Part shown: positions 20,924 to 34,004 of the stretch, piece after piece
How the letters are laid out: every line of letters starts with the position of its first letter
Position numbering within the stretch: position 1 is the stretch's first letter
Assembly (NCBI GenBank): GCA_902651635.1
Contig: CACRSC010000031.1
Location: 772,914-814,328 of the forward strand
Length of the DNA stretch: 41,415 nt
Source: Mastigamoeba balamuthi
Taxonomy: Eukaryota; Evosea; Mastigamoebida; Mastigamoebidae
Reading direction: 5' to 3'
Notes under the pieces: model-generated
Seen by the model: the letters and a program-made list of their open reading frames with translations, nothing else
What the model was told of the DNA's origin: nothing
Database searches by the model: none
Translations under genes and position numbers: made by a program

Positions 20924-22256
20924 ATGCCTCCAGAAAGAGCAGAAGAGACCTGCGTTCAGCTGTACCCGCGCGTGTTCCGACTTCTGATGGCAGTGGCTCA
21001 CTTCCGGAGTGCGTGTACTGTTGTGACTCAGGGTCATACTCAATCAACCGCGCAGGGGGTTGGGGATGATGCTTCTGACCGCTCGGCGGGGCTCGGAGGC
21101 TTCGCTGGTAGAGGACATTCATAGGCAGTTCGCGTGCATACGGGAAGCCCTCGACAAGAAGGAGGCAGAGCTGGTGGCGTCCTCCTCGTGCGGGATTCTC
21201 GACGCGTCCGCTGTCCTGGCAGACATCGCCGCACTTGGGAGTACACAAGGCTCTTTCTCTTTGCACGCAGGATCGGAGCAGGATAGCAGCTGCGAGATCC
21301 TCACTACGCGTGCTCTGCTGCTGTGCGACAAGAAACAGTACTCGCAGGCGAGAGATGTGCTCACCGCCATACTGGACACGCATGACTGGCAATGGACTCC
21401 CGCGTTGTTGCTCCTGCTGGACATCGCCAGGTCCCAGCCAGTGTTGCTGGCCGGCACAGAGCACACGGAGCTGGCACTCGAGCAGAGCGCCCGGGGCGCC
21501 ACGCAGGGATCGGACCAGATGCTCAGGATCATCGCCGATAACCCCAAGCAGTACTCGGCATCAGCCCAGTGCGTTGCTGGAAGCTGGCTCAAGATATCGT
21601 GCGGTGACGCTGCTCGCGGGGCGAAGCTGTTCAAAATGGCTGCGGACCAGGGATACTCTCCTGCGCAGTGGGCGCTCGGTGTCTGCCTCGAGCGAGGCGA
21701 GGGCGTCGAGAAGGACGAGCGAGAGGCCGTGCGGCTGTTCAAGCAAGCAGCTGACCAGGGCCACGCATACGCTCGGCTCAACCTCGCCATGGGCTTCTCG
21801 AGCGGGGCTGGCACAAAGATAGACAAGAAAGAGGCAGCCAGACAGCTCAGGCTCGCTGCAGACCAGGGCCTCGCCATGGCCCACTACCAGCTGGGAATTG
21901 CACTGTCGGCCGGTATGGGCTTGGAGAAGAACGAGTTCGAGGCCGTCAGGCAGCTGCGCCTCGCAGCCTCGCAAGGTCTCGCAGTTGCTCAGAATGCGCT
22001 GGGCGAGTGCATAGAGAACGGCAGAGGGTCTAGGCGAAACGAGCTAGAAGCGCTCAAGTTGTACCAGCAGGCCGCCGAGCAGGGGCTTCCCGCTGCCATA
22101 AGGAACATCGGCCTGGTGCACCTGTCCGGTAAGGCTGGCTGCGAACCCTCCGAGTCAACGGCCATGCAGTGGCTCCAGAGAGCAGCCAAATTGGGAGACG
22201 AACCCGCCAGGCTTGCTGTGGAGAAATTCAATCTCAAGTACGCTGGGTGGCAGTGA
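20924..22256 (+). CDS. Sel1-repeat protein with coiled-coil
   Basis: Solenoid scaffold protein. The exon 21099-22256 is certain; a 40-nt intron (21059-21098) joins it to an exon containing CTVVTQGHTQSTAQG. Taking the ATG at 20924 gives 430 aa, but further upstream exons are likely. The segment ASLVEDIHRQFACIREALDKKEAELV is a coiled-coil like the one after B-boxes in TRIM-type proteins, and GHTQ just before it could be the end of a B-box. About six Sel1 repeats of 36 residues follow from residue 210 onward, for example AQWALGVCLERGEGVEKDER and LFKQAADQGHAYARLNLAMG. Each ends in AADQG or AAEQG. Sel1 proteins assemble complexes in ER degradation or signalling; the partner here is unknown. Confidence 0.75.
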
Positions 22257-22648
22257 GTTGTACCAGCTGTGTATACTCGCCGCTTCGTAGAAAGCGCTCA
22301 TACAACCCGAATTTTAGTGTAGGCGAATACCCAGGCTACGGCTAGCACAATTCCGCCATTCCGAATGAAGGGGAACAGCCACACACAGGGCACCGCATTC
22401 GATGGAAGCCGGGCCGAATATGCATTGTCGGCACAATGGTGACTCGGGTATCGCACACGGGCTCTCGCGGAGAGTTTTTGCCTGTGCGATGGGGTGTGGC
22501 TCTGGCGCCGAATCGGCGAAGGTCTGTGTCATTCTATGGTTTTTTTTTGCACACACCGAACAGGAACACGGGCGTGGGGGCGGGGGCGAGGGTATTTTTG
22601 GGTCTCAGTTCGTACATCCTCCGTCCCATCGTTGTGCCAGGCACAACC
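22257..22648. other. Intergenic region before the TKL kinase
   Basis: About 390 bases with no credible coding frame. It contains an AT-rich patch near 22301-22330 and a T-run at 22541-22548. The TKL kinase promoter is expected here. Confidence 0.5.
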
Positions 22649-25116
<2,468 letters not shown>

Positions 25117-25320
25117 GGCGAGGGCCTCCTCTCCAGCCCTCACACCAGCTCCTAAAATACGATTCGTGTTTGTAACCGCAAAGTCGGTTGGATTCGTGTG
25201 CGCACAAATATCTGGAGTTGCAGAACCAGCGATTTACTGAACCAATATCTATGAGGTCACACCGGGCGGTTGGTCCTCTTTTTTCACTAAAAGGGTCTCC
25301 GTGCTATCCCCACACCCGCC

Positions 25321-25844
25321 ATGAAGTCGTTCTTCCTTCTCGTCGCGCTCGGTAGGCGGCCACTCCCCACACCCCACACCGCCCTCCGGTGTCTGACTCC
25401 CACCCCTCCCCCCCGCGCTCCCACTAGTTGCGTTTGCGTATGCGCAGTCCGAGGCGTGCAGGACCTGCGAGACCGAATGGATTAACTGCTGCGCTCCACT
25501 CTCGAACAACACCCAGGCGAACGCGCAAATCAAGTTTGAGTACCTGCCCACCAAGTACTACCCGGACTACTGCAACTGCACCGGTGCGCGCATGCCTCTG
25601 CCAGGGGCCACGCCTCATTTTCCCTCCGCCTGCAGAGCAATTCGGCATCTGCCTTCAGAAGGTCGGCGGCTCCTCGTGCACCGGCGACGTGAACCTGTGG
25701 AAGCGCTACGGCCTCTACTGCAATGCCGAGGCCACCAACTGCCCCAAGCTCGCCAACACACAGTGCATGTGCAGCGCCGCTGCCGCCACGGTCCCCGCGC
25801 TGCTCGCGGCCGCGGTGATCGTCGTCCTCGGGCTCGTTCGCTGA
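25321..25844 (+). CDS. Small secreted Cys-rich protein with GPI-type tail
   Basis: Predicted 131 aa. Exons 25321-25351, 25428-25583 and 25636-25844; introns are 76 and 52 nt. A clear signal peptide (MKSFFLLVALVAFAYAQ) is completed by the first join. The mature part has twelve cysteines in about 90 residues, starting CRTCETEWINCC, with NNT and NCT possible N-glycosylation sites. The end is SAAAATVPALLAAAVIVVLG followed by LVR: small residues, then a hydrophobic tail, as in a GPI-attachment signal (a membrane anchor is the alternative). No named family is recognised. Two AAATATCT-like words lie 71-117 bases upstream, and AATAAA at 25937 could be a poly(A) signal. It adjoins PIG-N, an enzyme of GPI synthesis. 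Confidence 0.82.
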
Positions 25845-26281
25845 AAACGGACATAAAAACAACCGCCTGCGCTCGAAGGGTGGGTGTGGGCCTGTTGTCT
25901 GTGTGTGTCTATGGCCGGTGGTGTGCCACCAAACGTCAATAAACGACAGCTCTCGGGCGTCTCGGCGGCCGCGCTATCGCACTAGCCTCTGCCCGGGCTT
26001 AGGACAAACTGAATTACTGTATTCCTGCGTTACCGTTTTTCAATTATTTATTTCCCTCATTTCTGACTGCATTTCTCAGCCCGGTGTGTGCACTGGATTC
26101 CTCTTTGGCTGCACGAGAGGAAATATTGCAGACCGGACTGGGCGCCTTCTTGTCCAGGCAGTGAGCAAGCCAGGGGCAGCAAGCGCGAGACGCGAATCCT
26201 GTCAGAGAGCGCAGCCAAAAATGCTCGGCTGATCGTCTAGAGATACTGGCCCCAAATCAAAGACAGATTTCCTGTGCTGGT
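25845..26281. other. Intergenic region before PIG-N
   Basis: About 440 bases with no convincing coding frame. The 5' part is the 3' UTR of the small secreted gene, with AATAAA at 25937-25942. The centre (26020-26060) is AT-rich. The PIG-N promoter should be near the end; GAAATATTG occurs at about 26110. Confidence 0.5.
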
Positions 26282-29200
26282 ATGGCGAGGTGGGCGATTG
26301 TGGCGATCATCGGCGTGGCGTTCCACTGCGCGTACATGCTCAGTGCGTTCGACGTCTACTTCAGGTCGCCGATCGTGCACGGCATGCGGCCCCACAGCCC
26401 CGCGTCTCCACCGCCTGCGCGCCGCCTGGTTGTCTTTGTCGGTGCGTTCGGCTGATATTATCCATGCGGATTTATTGTATCCGGATGCTGATCGCGCGAT
26501 CGATCGAGAGCTCAGGCGACGGACTCCGGGCGGACAAATTCTTCGAGGCGCCGGGTGGCGCCACACGCGCTCCGTTCCTGCGCTCCATCGTCGAGACAAG
26601 GGTACAAAATCAACGCACAACGGGCACTGCCCCCATCAGTATTCGACCCCTGTTTTGGGCATAGTTCACTTGATTTCGTGGCGCCACGACATCAAGTGAC
26701 ACATCAACGGCCGCTTGACAAAAAGTGCAACCCGATGTGCAGGGCGCGTGGGGAGTGTCGCACGCCAGGGTGCCCACAGAGTCGCGCCCGTGCCACGTGG
26801 CGATGCTCGCGGGGCTGTACGAGGACGTGAGCGCCGTGACGCACGGGTGGAAGAGCAACCCCGTGCCCTTCGACAGCGTCTTCAACGCCAGCGACCGCGC
26901 GTGGGGGTTCGGCAGCCCCGACATCATCCCCATGTTCTCCCTGCGCGTCCCGCACATGCACGGCGAGTGGTACAGCGCCGACCACGAGGACTTTGGCGTC
27001 GGTGCGCGTTCTCGTACATTTCCCGGATTGCCCGCATGCGGGCACTTGTCCCTCGCGTTGAACTTAGTTGCACTCATGCGGGGTCCCGTTTCCTGGAAAC
27101 AGACGCGGGCCACTTGGACGACTGGGTCTTCGACAAGGTCTCTGGGCTGCTCAACGCCGCCATGGCCGGGAACGAGACGCTGCGCAGCGACGTCTCGCGG
27201 GACCGCTCGGTGTGGTTTCTGCACCTGCTGGCGCTCGACACGCTGGGCCACGCCCGCAAGCCGCACAGCCCCGAGTACCTCTCGCAGATCACCCGCGTCG
27301 ACGCGGGCGTCCGCAGGATCCACGACCTCTTCGAGGCCCTCTTCCCCGACCACTCGACGGCCTACCTCTTCACCGCCGACCACGGCATGAGCGCCAAGGG
27401 CAGCCACGGCGACGGCGAGCCCGAGAACACGCGCACGCCGCTCGTCGCCTGGGGCGCGGGCGTCCGCGGGCCGCTGCCGGCGGACCCCAGCGCCGCGGCT
27501 GCGCAGGACACGCCGGCAGACTGGGGGCTCTCGCACCTCAGGCGCAGCGACGTCGAGCAGGCCAGCATCACGCCGCTGATCGCCTCGCTGACGGGCATAC
27601 CGTTCCCAGCCAACTCGGTCGGCGAGCTGCCGATCGACTGGCTGGGCACCGACGACGGCCACAAGGCGGCGTCGCTCTACGGCAACGCGAGGCAGGTGCT
27701 CGAGATGTACCGCACAAAGGACGAGCTCAGGAGGCAGCGCGCGACGTGGCACACGGAGTACGGGCCGCTGGCGGACGTCGAGAGGGCCACGGCGAGCATC
27801 GAGGCGGACCTGGCCGCCGGCAGGTTCAAGGAGGCCGAGGAGAAGTCCCACAGGCTGATACGCGCGGCGCTGGAGGGGCTCCGGTACCTGCAGACGTACG
27901 ACTGGCACTTCCTCATGGCCACTGTGACGTCGGGGTACGTCCTGTGGGTCGTGTACGTCGCCGCGTTCCTCGTGTCGCAATACGGGTCGGCAAAGCCATC
28001 AGCGGCGTCTGCGTCCAGGGGCCTCGTCTGCGCTGTGCTGCTCGTTGCAGCGGCGGTGGTTGCGTACTTGGCCCTGCAATCGGCGCCGGCCATGTACTAC
28101 GTGTACCTGGCCTTCCCTGTGTTCTTCCTCGTCTCGATTGTCAGCAGGCTCGGAGCGATTGCGCAGGCCACGCGCGGGAACGGGGTGGCCAGGGGCGCCG
28201 CCAAGGCTGCGGGCTACATTGCGGCCACGGCCTGCTCGCTCGTCGTCGTATCGGCGTTCCACGACAGGTCCGCCACCAGCTGGGCGTTCCTCGCACTGGC
28301 CCTCTGGCCGCTCGTCAACCGCGGGCAGAAGCCCCACGGGCTTTTCGTGACGTTCGCGTGGGTGCTGCTGTGCGTCGTGTGCTCGCTGTTCCCGCGCCTG
28401 TCAACGGACCTGCAGAGCAGCCCCCTCCTGATCGCAGCAGGCGGGGCTCTGATGGCCGCTTGCTACCTCGCGTCGCTGTGGACGTGGCCGTTCCTCGGCG
28501 GCAGCCGCTCTGTCAGCAGGATGGTTGTGGTTGTTCGCCTGGCGCTCCTGGCTGTGGCGGTGGTTGTCGACATCGACTCGGACCGTCGCCAGGCCAAGCT
28601 GCAGGGCCTCCCACTCGTCAACCAAGTGATCTCGTGGATCGTGCTGGGTAATAACATTCCATCGCCCACTCCGTCTCACACTCGGCGGGCCTGCAGGATC
28701 TGCTCTGGTTCCAGCACCGCGGTCGCACGTCTTTGACAGTCTGCACGCGGTGTTTATGCAGTTCGCACCGGCGTTTATGATCCTGTCCGTGTCGTACGAG
28801 GCGCTGTTCCTGGGCCTTCTGTGGTGTCTGCTGACACTGTGGGTCCTCATCCAAGTCAACTCGTACGGGGGCTCTATCAAGGCCACACCAGCACCCGTCA
28901 GGTCGTCGAACACTCTGGACCTGTGGAATGCGCTGTTCTATGTGCGCTATCAGCTCTTCCGTTTCTTTTCTTCTTACGACCCCGCAGATGTTCTTCTGTT
29001 ATGCCTCCTTCTTCTGCACGGGCAACACGGCGAGCATTAGCAGCTTCGACATCGCCTCTGTGTATCGTCTGACGACGGTGTTTTCGCCCTTCCTGATGGC
29101 CGCGCTCCTCTTCTTCAAGCTCTTCATGCCATTCATTTTCGTGGCCTGCGCGTACCGCACGGCGTCACACGCGAACGGCGTGCCAGCGCCGCTGTCGTTC

Positions 29201-29401
29201 CTTACTGCAATTGCACTGAGCGGTGTGCCAGCTGCTGCTTGCTTCTTGGCAGTCAGGGACACTGGAAGCTGGAAGGACATAGGCACGTCGATAGGCCATT
29301 TCGCTGTGTCCAACATCTACATCCTGCTGCAGCTCCTTCTCATGGGACTCTCTGCTGTCCTGCTGCCCCACCCCTTGTCTGACAAAAAGAAGGCCAACTA
29401 A
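26282..29401 (+). CDS. PIGN: PIG-N, GPI ethanolamine-phosphate transferase 1
   Basis: ER multi-pass enzyme that transfers ethanolamine phosphate to the first mannose of the GPI precursor (yeast Mcd4), 902 aa. Exons: 26282-26441, 26516-26601, 26743-27001, 27103-28647, 28697-28941, 28988-29401; introns are 74, 141, 101, 49 and 46 nt. A signal-anchor helix comes first ([17 protein letters not shown]). The lumenal alkaline-phosphatase-like domain shows [24 protein letters not shown] (Gly where Ala is usual), [36 protein letters not shown] and [13 protein letters not shown] with metal-binding Asp and His. [11 protein letters not shown] follows. The second half has more than ten hydrophobic spans and the conserved [10 protein letters not shown] and [15 protein letters not shown]. 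It ends in KKKAN, a possible ER-retrieval signal. The second intron contains a large palindrome. The 3' end is only 101 bases from the convergent SHK gene. Confidence 0.94.
26666..26699. repeat. 34-bp near-perfect palindrome in PIG-N intron 2
   Basis: Sixteen of seventeen base pairs match around the centre between 26682 and 26683. The left arm begins TCACTTGAT, the centre is TGGCGCCA, and the right arm ends ATCAAGTGA; the single mismatch is 26675/26690. The RNA would fold into one long hairpin within the 141-nt intron. Confidence 0.9.
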
Positions 29402-29502
29402 GCTCTCTGCTCCCTGGAACATACGAACACATGGAGAAAAGGAGCAAAACACTACCAGTCAAGGTTACACTTGATTTCTTTCATTTGCTCTGCTTCATCG
29501 GC

Positions 29503-31832
29503 CTAGTAGTAGACGTCTCGCCGAAGGGGCTCTTGGGGGCAGTCCATAGTGACGGACCCGATGCCCTTGAGACGCATCACCAGCTCATCCAAAGTCGCTG
29601 CCTGAATTGTTCCCGCGGTCGAGTGAAACTCATACCTGAGAGCCGAATTCGGGTCCACCGCCACTCTCTTCACACTGCGGCAAACTGTAAGAAATGGATT
29701 ATGATCTTCAGCGTACCGCTGGTGCACGTATTTGCCGCCGGCGATCTTGCTCACGGTGAAGGGGCTCTTCACAGGGTCCGTGCTGCTCAGGCGAACCAAG
29801 AACGTTCGCTCTGGGCGGCCACGCAGCCTGCTCTCCGCGTCCTCCTGCTTAGTGTCGGCGTGGAACCACCTCTTGTCCACCAGCGCCGCCATCTCGCGGA
29901 TAAGCTGCAGGCCGTGCTCCGGCTCGAAGAACGCGCCAAACCACGAGGCAAACAGGCCAAAGCGCTCTATGCTCACGGTCCTCCCCGCGTCGCCCAGCGC
30001 CGCGGTGGTGGACACACCGACGAGCGACGCCAGGGCCTCGAGGTTGATCGGGGAGCAATTGACTTCCTCCGCCACCACGCTCTTGAACGTCTCCCACTGC
30101 ACGCTCTCCTGCAGCGGGTGCGCGAACCTCCTGCGCCAGAACTCGCGGGCCGACGAGTCCGCGATCGCCGTGTCGACGATGACGTTCTCGAGGTCGGTGA
30201 TCACCCGGGGGAACCCCCCGCGGTCGGCCGGGTTGCGGCTCCAGCACCGCTCGATGATCGCCATGACCTCGGGCAGCACGTTGGTCAGCGGCGGCGGGCG
30301 CTCGTTGTCGACGCACACGGCCTGGAACAGCGCGTCGAGCGTGTCGATGTGCGAGAACGGCGCGCGGCCAGAGAGCATCTCCCAGAGGATGAGCCCGAAG
30401 CTGTAGACGTCGGCCGACTGGTCAAACTCCTCCATCTGCATGATCTCGGGCGCCATGTACAGCGCCGTCCCCTTGGCCCCGCGCTGGTCCCTCGCGTGCC
30501 CCCCGCGCAGCACCTCGCTGAACCCAAAGTCCGACACCTTGACCCTCATGTTCTCGTCCAGCATCAGGTTCGCCGGCTGGCAGCACGCAGGTGGCCAGCG
30601 TGAGACGGGAGGAGGGGAGCCGGGGAGGCCAACGGCGCGTGCCTTGAGGTCCCTGTGGATGATCTGGCAGATGCCGTGCAGCCAGTTGATCCCGAGGGCA
30701 GCGTCGTGGGCCATGCGCAGGCGCGTGAGTATCGGGACGCCGGGCCACGTGGGCCCCGAGATCAGGCGCTCGAGGTCGCACGACATGAGCTCCGACACGA
30801 TGAATAGGTTCCTCGGCCTCGTGCACGCCCCCAGGAACAGCACCACGTTGGGGTGAAATATCTTCCTGCAAACGAGCCAATCAGCACTCAGAGCCCCCTG
30901 CGTCCAGCAACACCGCCGCGGGCCGGGGCTCCAGGAGGGGAAGGGGGCGGCGCACTTGTTGATGGTGACCTCGTGGCGGAAGGACTTGAGCTGGCGCTCG
31001 CTGAGGTCCTGGTTGCGGGGCACTTTGACGGCGACGTGCTTGCCGCGGCAGATCGCGCGGTAGACGTCGGCGGACGTGCCCCCGCCCAGCCTGTCGCGCA
31101 CCCTGTCGTACGTCAGCTCCTCGGGCGGTATCTCCGGCGGCCCCTCGAGCACCAACTGGCCCGCCAGCGAACGCAGAGATTCAGCCTCGGAATCAAATAA
31201 AGAGCAATTCGGGAATGAACTCGAATTGCCATGGGGGTGCCGAGTGCAATTCAGTTTGCGCACGGCGGGCGGGGGCAGCGGCGCTCCGTGGAGCTGCTGC
31301 GCGGTGTAGTGCTGCGGCGACGCGGGCACCTGCGCCCTCTGCGCCGGGTCCGCCGTGCCCAGGCCCTGCTGTGGCTGCTGCTGCTGCTGCTGCCTGTTCT
31401 CGGTCGAGTTGGCTGCGCTGCCCGCCATCTGCGCAGAGACCTCCAGCAGCCTCGCCACGTTCTCCACGACCATCTCCAGCACCTTCTCCGCGCTCTGCGG
31501 GGACAGGTTTGAGGGGGTGCGGAGGACAGGAGGCGCCAGGGGGGAGGGGCACGCACGGCAATGGTGTCCGCGGGCGAGGCCGTGTGCTTGAGCTTGTCGA
31601 CGAGGTCCTGCAGGCGCCGCTCCTTGCGGTACAGCGAGGCGAGCGCCCCCTGCACCACGTTCATCGGCGACAGCTCGTCCACATTCCTGTCGCCCGCGGG
31701 TGGCAGGCACAGAAAAACGGACCAAAACCAGTTGAGACCGGTGGGAGACGCGCTCGGAGAGACGGGGGGGCAGCGCAACTGCAGCTCGATGAGATCGTTC
31801 TTGAGGTTTTCGATCTCGGTCTCGCTGTCCAT
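29503..31832 (-). CDS. SHK-type protein kinase with SH2 domain
   Basis: Predicted 656 aa. Exons (minus): 31832-31750, 31686-31557, 31494-31264, 31185-30956, 30865-30643, 30576-29503; introns are 63, 62, 78, 90 and 66 nt. A helical N-terminus (ETEIENLKNDLIEL) and a Gln-rich linker lead to a TKL kinase domain from about residue 175: GGGTSADVYRA, HVAVKVP, IFHPNVVLFLGACT, HRDLK/PANLMLDE, DFGFSE, GTALYMAPEI, DVYSFGLILWEMLSG. A linker like that of Dictyostelium SHK kinases precedes the SH2 domain near residue 535 (WFHADTKQ, then FLVRLSS with the phosphotyrosine-binding Arg, PFTVSKI). Kinase followed by SH2 is the order typical of this amoebozoan family. The intron inside HRDLK/PANL has a GC donor (AAG|GCACGC). 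The join at 31750/31686 is the least certain. Confidence 0.9.
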
Positions 31833-32328
31833 CGGTGCGGGTATTTGTGTGTGGGGCGGCGGGCGCGCGGGCACCGGGGGGTGCGGGATGTGTGCCACTG
31901 CGCGAAGGGGTGCGAGCCCCGGTGAGTGTACGATTCACAGAACGCCAACTAACTTGTGCCACCCCCGATATCAGATATTTTCTGCGCTAATCTGTCGTCC
32001 TCTGGCGGCACACTTGATTGCCGTCATTAACAGAAGGTCCCGCGAAAGTCCACGGCCAGAAACAGCAGCACGCATGTCAGGCGTTGTTGATGGGCCCGGG
32101 GGCCTCAAAAACTGCCAGACACACGGAAAACGGAAGCAAGGCGTGCGTGTCGGTGTTAATAGTAAGCAACGCGGGTTGGTAGTGGAACGACAGGGGAAGG
32201 ATATCGTTGCAGTGCTGGACTCAGTGGGGCTAACGTAGGGGGACCGCTGGCGTTCTGGTGCGAGTGCACAGCAGCCCCCCCAGGCAACATCTCCCCACGG
32301 ACCAGCAAGCCGTGCGAGGCACACACTG
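31833..32328. other. Intergenic region, SHK start to IFRD end
   Basis: About 500 bases between two minus-strand genes. No coding frame is recognisable. It contains CAGATATTTT at 31972-31981, about 140 bases before the SHK ATG, matching the AT-rich word seen upstream of other genes. Confidence 0.5.
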
Positions 32329-33841
32329 TCAGTAGTAGCCATCGTCGTCCCCGTCTCCCACAAACTCGCGCGTGCTCTCGGAGCGCAGGGAGCAGTCCCG
32401 ACGCTGTGCGCGCGCCCTCGTCTGCTCCTTCGACTTGGCAGAGCAGGGCGACTTGTTGAGGCGCTTCTCGACCGACGACATCCTGACGCGCTCGGCATCG
32501 GCGTCGACCTCGAGGTCGAAGACGGCGTGCAGCACCTCGTTGCACTCGAGGTGCCGGTGGAACCCCGTCGACAGCGCCGCCCTGACGGCCTCGAGCTGGT
32601 GCAGCTCGGGCCACCCCGAGAACCTGTGCTCCTGCATCCTGATCTTGACCCTCTCCTCGGGAGCGGCGCCCTCCTGCAGCGTCCTGGCGATCAGGCGGAA
32701 CTCGGGCTGCTGGCGGGCCCTGTCCTTCTTCGAGCCCGCAGTCCCCGACAGCGACCGCGCCAGCGCGACGAGGCGCTCGACGTCGCAGCGGCCCTCGAAG
32801 AGCGACAGGTCCCACTCGCCCTCGCCGTCGCTGCCGTCGCTGCCGGCGGCGTTGTCGTGCAGCAGAGAGAACAGAAGCGCCGCCGCGCGGCCGCTGTGCA
32901 CGCGCACCTCGACGTCGGCGCTGGCCAGCGCGCGCGTCAGCGCCGCCATCGCCGCGTCGAACACGTCGTCGCAGCGCTCGGGCGCCGTCGTCAGCAGCCG
33001 CGACCACTCGCTGATCGCCGCGGCGGCCACCCTGGGCCTGTCGTCCTGCGCCCCCTCGAAGCAGTCGAACAGCGTGTCCATGCACCTCACCGTGTCGCCG
33101 GGCTCTGCATGAGCCCGCGGGGCAGGGCACGTCGGGCGCCGGGGGGTCGGACGTCAGAGGCGAGGGCAAACGCGCTCAGGAGAAAGCGAAACGATACCAG
33201 AACTGGAGAAGAAGCACGAGGAGCCGAGGGCGCGGACCGCGCACGCGCAGGCCTCCTCGTCGTCGAGGGCCAGGGCCGCGGCCTCGAGCGGGCCCGAGAC
33301 GGCCTCGAAGAACTCCTGGTTCTCGCCCATCGTCAGCGCGCTGAGTCCAATGAGCGTCGCCGCGGCCGCGCACTCGCGGGGGCTCGCAGACTTGAGCAGC
33401 CGGCACCCGTACGTCGCGATCCCGTTCCACCGCCTGCGCGGGGCCGTCAGGCACGCGGGGTCCCAGCGGGCGTGACCGGAGGGGCCGGGGAAATGGGCGC
33501 AGGGAGGGAAGATGCAGTTTGGGCCAGCAGATGAAGGGGGGGATTCGCAGACGGGGGGAATTGGAGCGGAGGGGGATGGGCGCACCCTCCGTCGACGGCC
33601 TGCGGCACGTACTGCGAGCGCAGGAACCGGCACATTGATTCCAGGGCCTCCTCCCTCAGCTGGGTCCTGTTTGGGCAGACCAAAAGTGCCGTGAGCGTTG
33701 TGGCCGCGGGGGTGGGACTGGGACAGTATTCATAAAAAGGGGGGGGGGGGGCAACAGGGCGGACCTCTTCTCTGTCAGCAGCTCCATGTTGTCGTCAAAC
33801 TCCGTAAGGGAGAGCGTGGTGCCCTCTTCGTCGTCGCTCAT
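32329..33841 (-). CDS. Interferon-related developmental regulator (IFRD) family protein
   Basis: Predicted 389 aa. Exons (minus): 33841-33765, 33666-33586, 33433-33198, 33104-32329; introns are 98, 152 and 93 nt. After an acidic start (MSDDEEGTTLSLTEF) come helical armadillo-like repeats: REEALESMCRFLRSQYVPQ, GCRLLKSASPREC, EEACACAVRALGSSCFF, and VRCMDTLFDCFEGAQDDRP. The C-terminal IFRD domain is clear: FSGWPELHQLEAVRAALSTG, then ECNEVLHAVFDL and a basic run (SSVEKRLNKSPCSAKSKEQT). In animals IFRD1/2 are transcriptional co-regulators, and IFRD2 binds idle ribosomes; which role applies here is not visible. The first intron carries thirteen Cs in its pyrimidine tract. It shares a 163-base divergent promoter with the RGG gene. 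Confidence 0.87.
33739..33751 (+). repeat. Poly-G run (13 G) in IFRD intron 1
   Basis: A homopolymer that reads as a C run in the minus-strand transcript. It may vary between individuals or be a sequencing weak spot. Confidence 0.8.
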
Positions 33842-34004
33842 GGTAAACGCCGGTGTCGGGCGATCCCGCTTGCAAAGGTGCCAGGGTGAAATGTGTGCGC
33901 GGAAAATCGAGAAAAGACCCGATGGCATCATCGGATATATCTACCCGCGATATTTATCTGCAAGAGATACACCAATCTTCTCTTCCCCCAACAGAGCGCT
34001 TGAA
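33842..34004. promoter_or_regulatory. Divergent promoter, IFRD (-) and RGG gene (+)
   Basis: Only 163 bases separate the two start codons, so both promoters must lie here. It holds GGATATATC (33933-33941) and GATATTTATC (33949-33958), AT-rich words in GC-rich surroundings. A short 5' UTR is likely for both genes. Confidence 0.5.

Noticed and set aside
26610-27980. 456-codon minus-strand open frame over PIG-N
   Set aside because: Antisense shadow of the PIG-N catalytic domain, Arg/Val/Leu/Gly-biased as expected from GC-rich codons.
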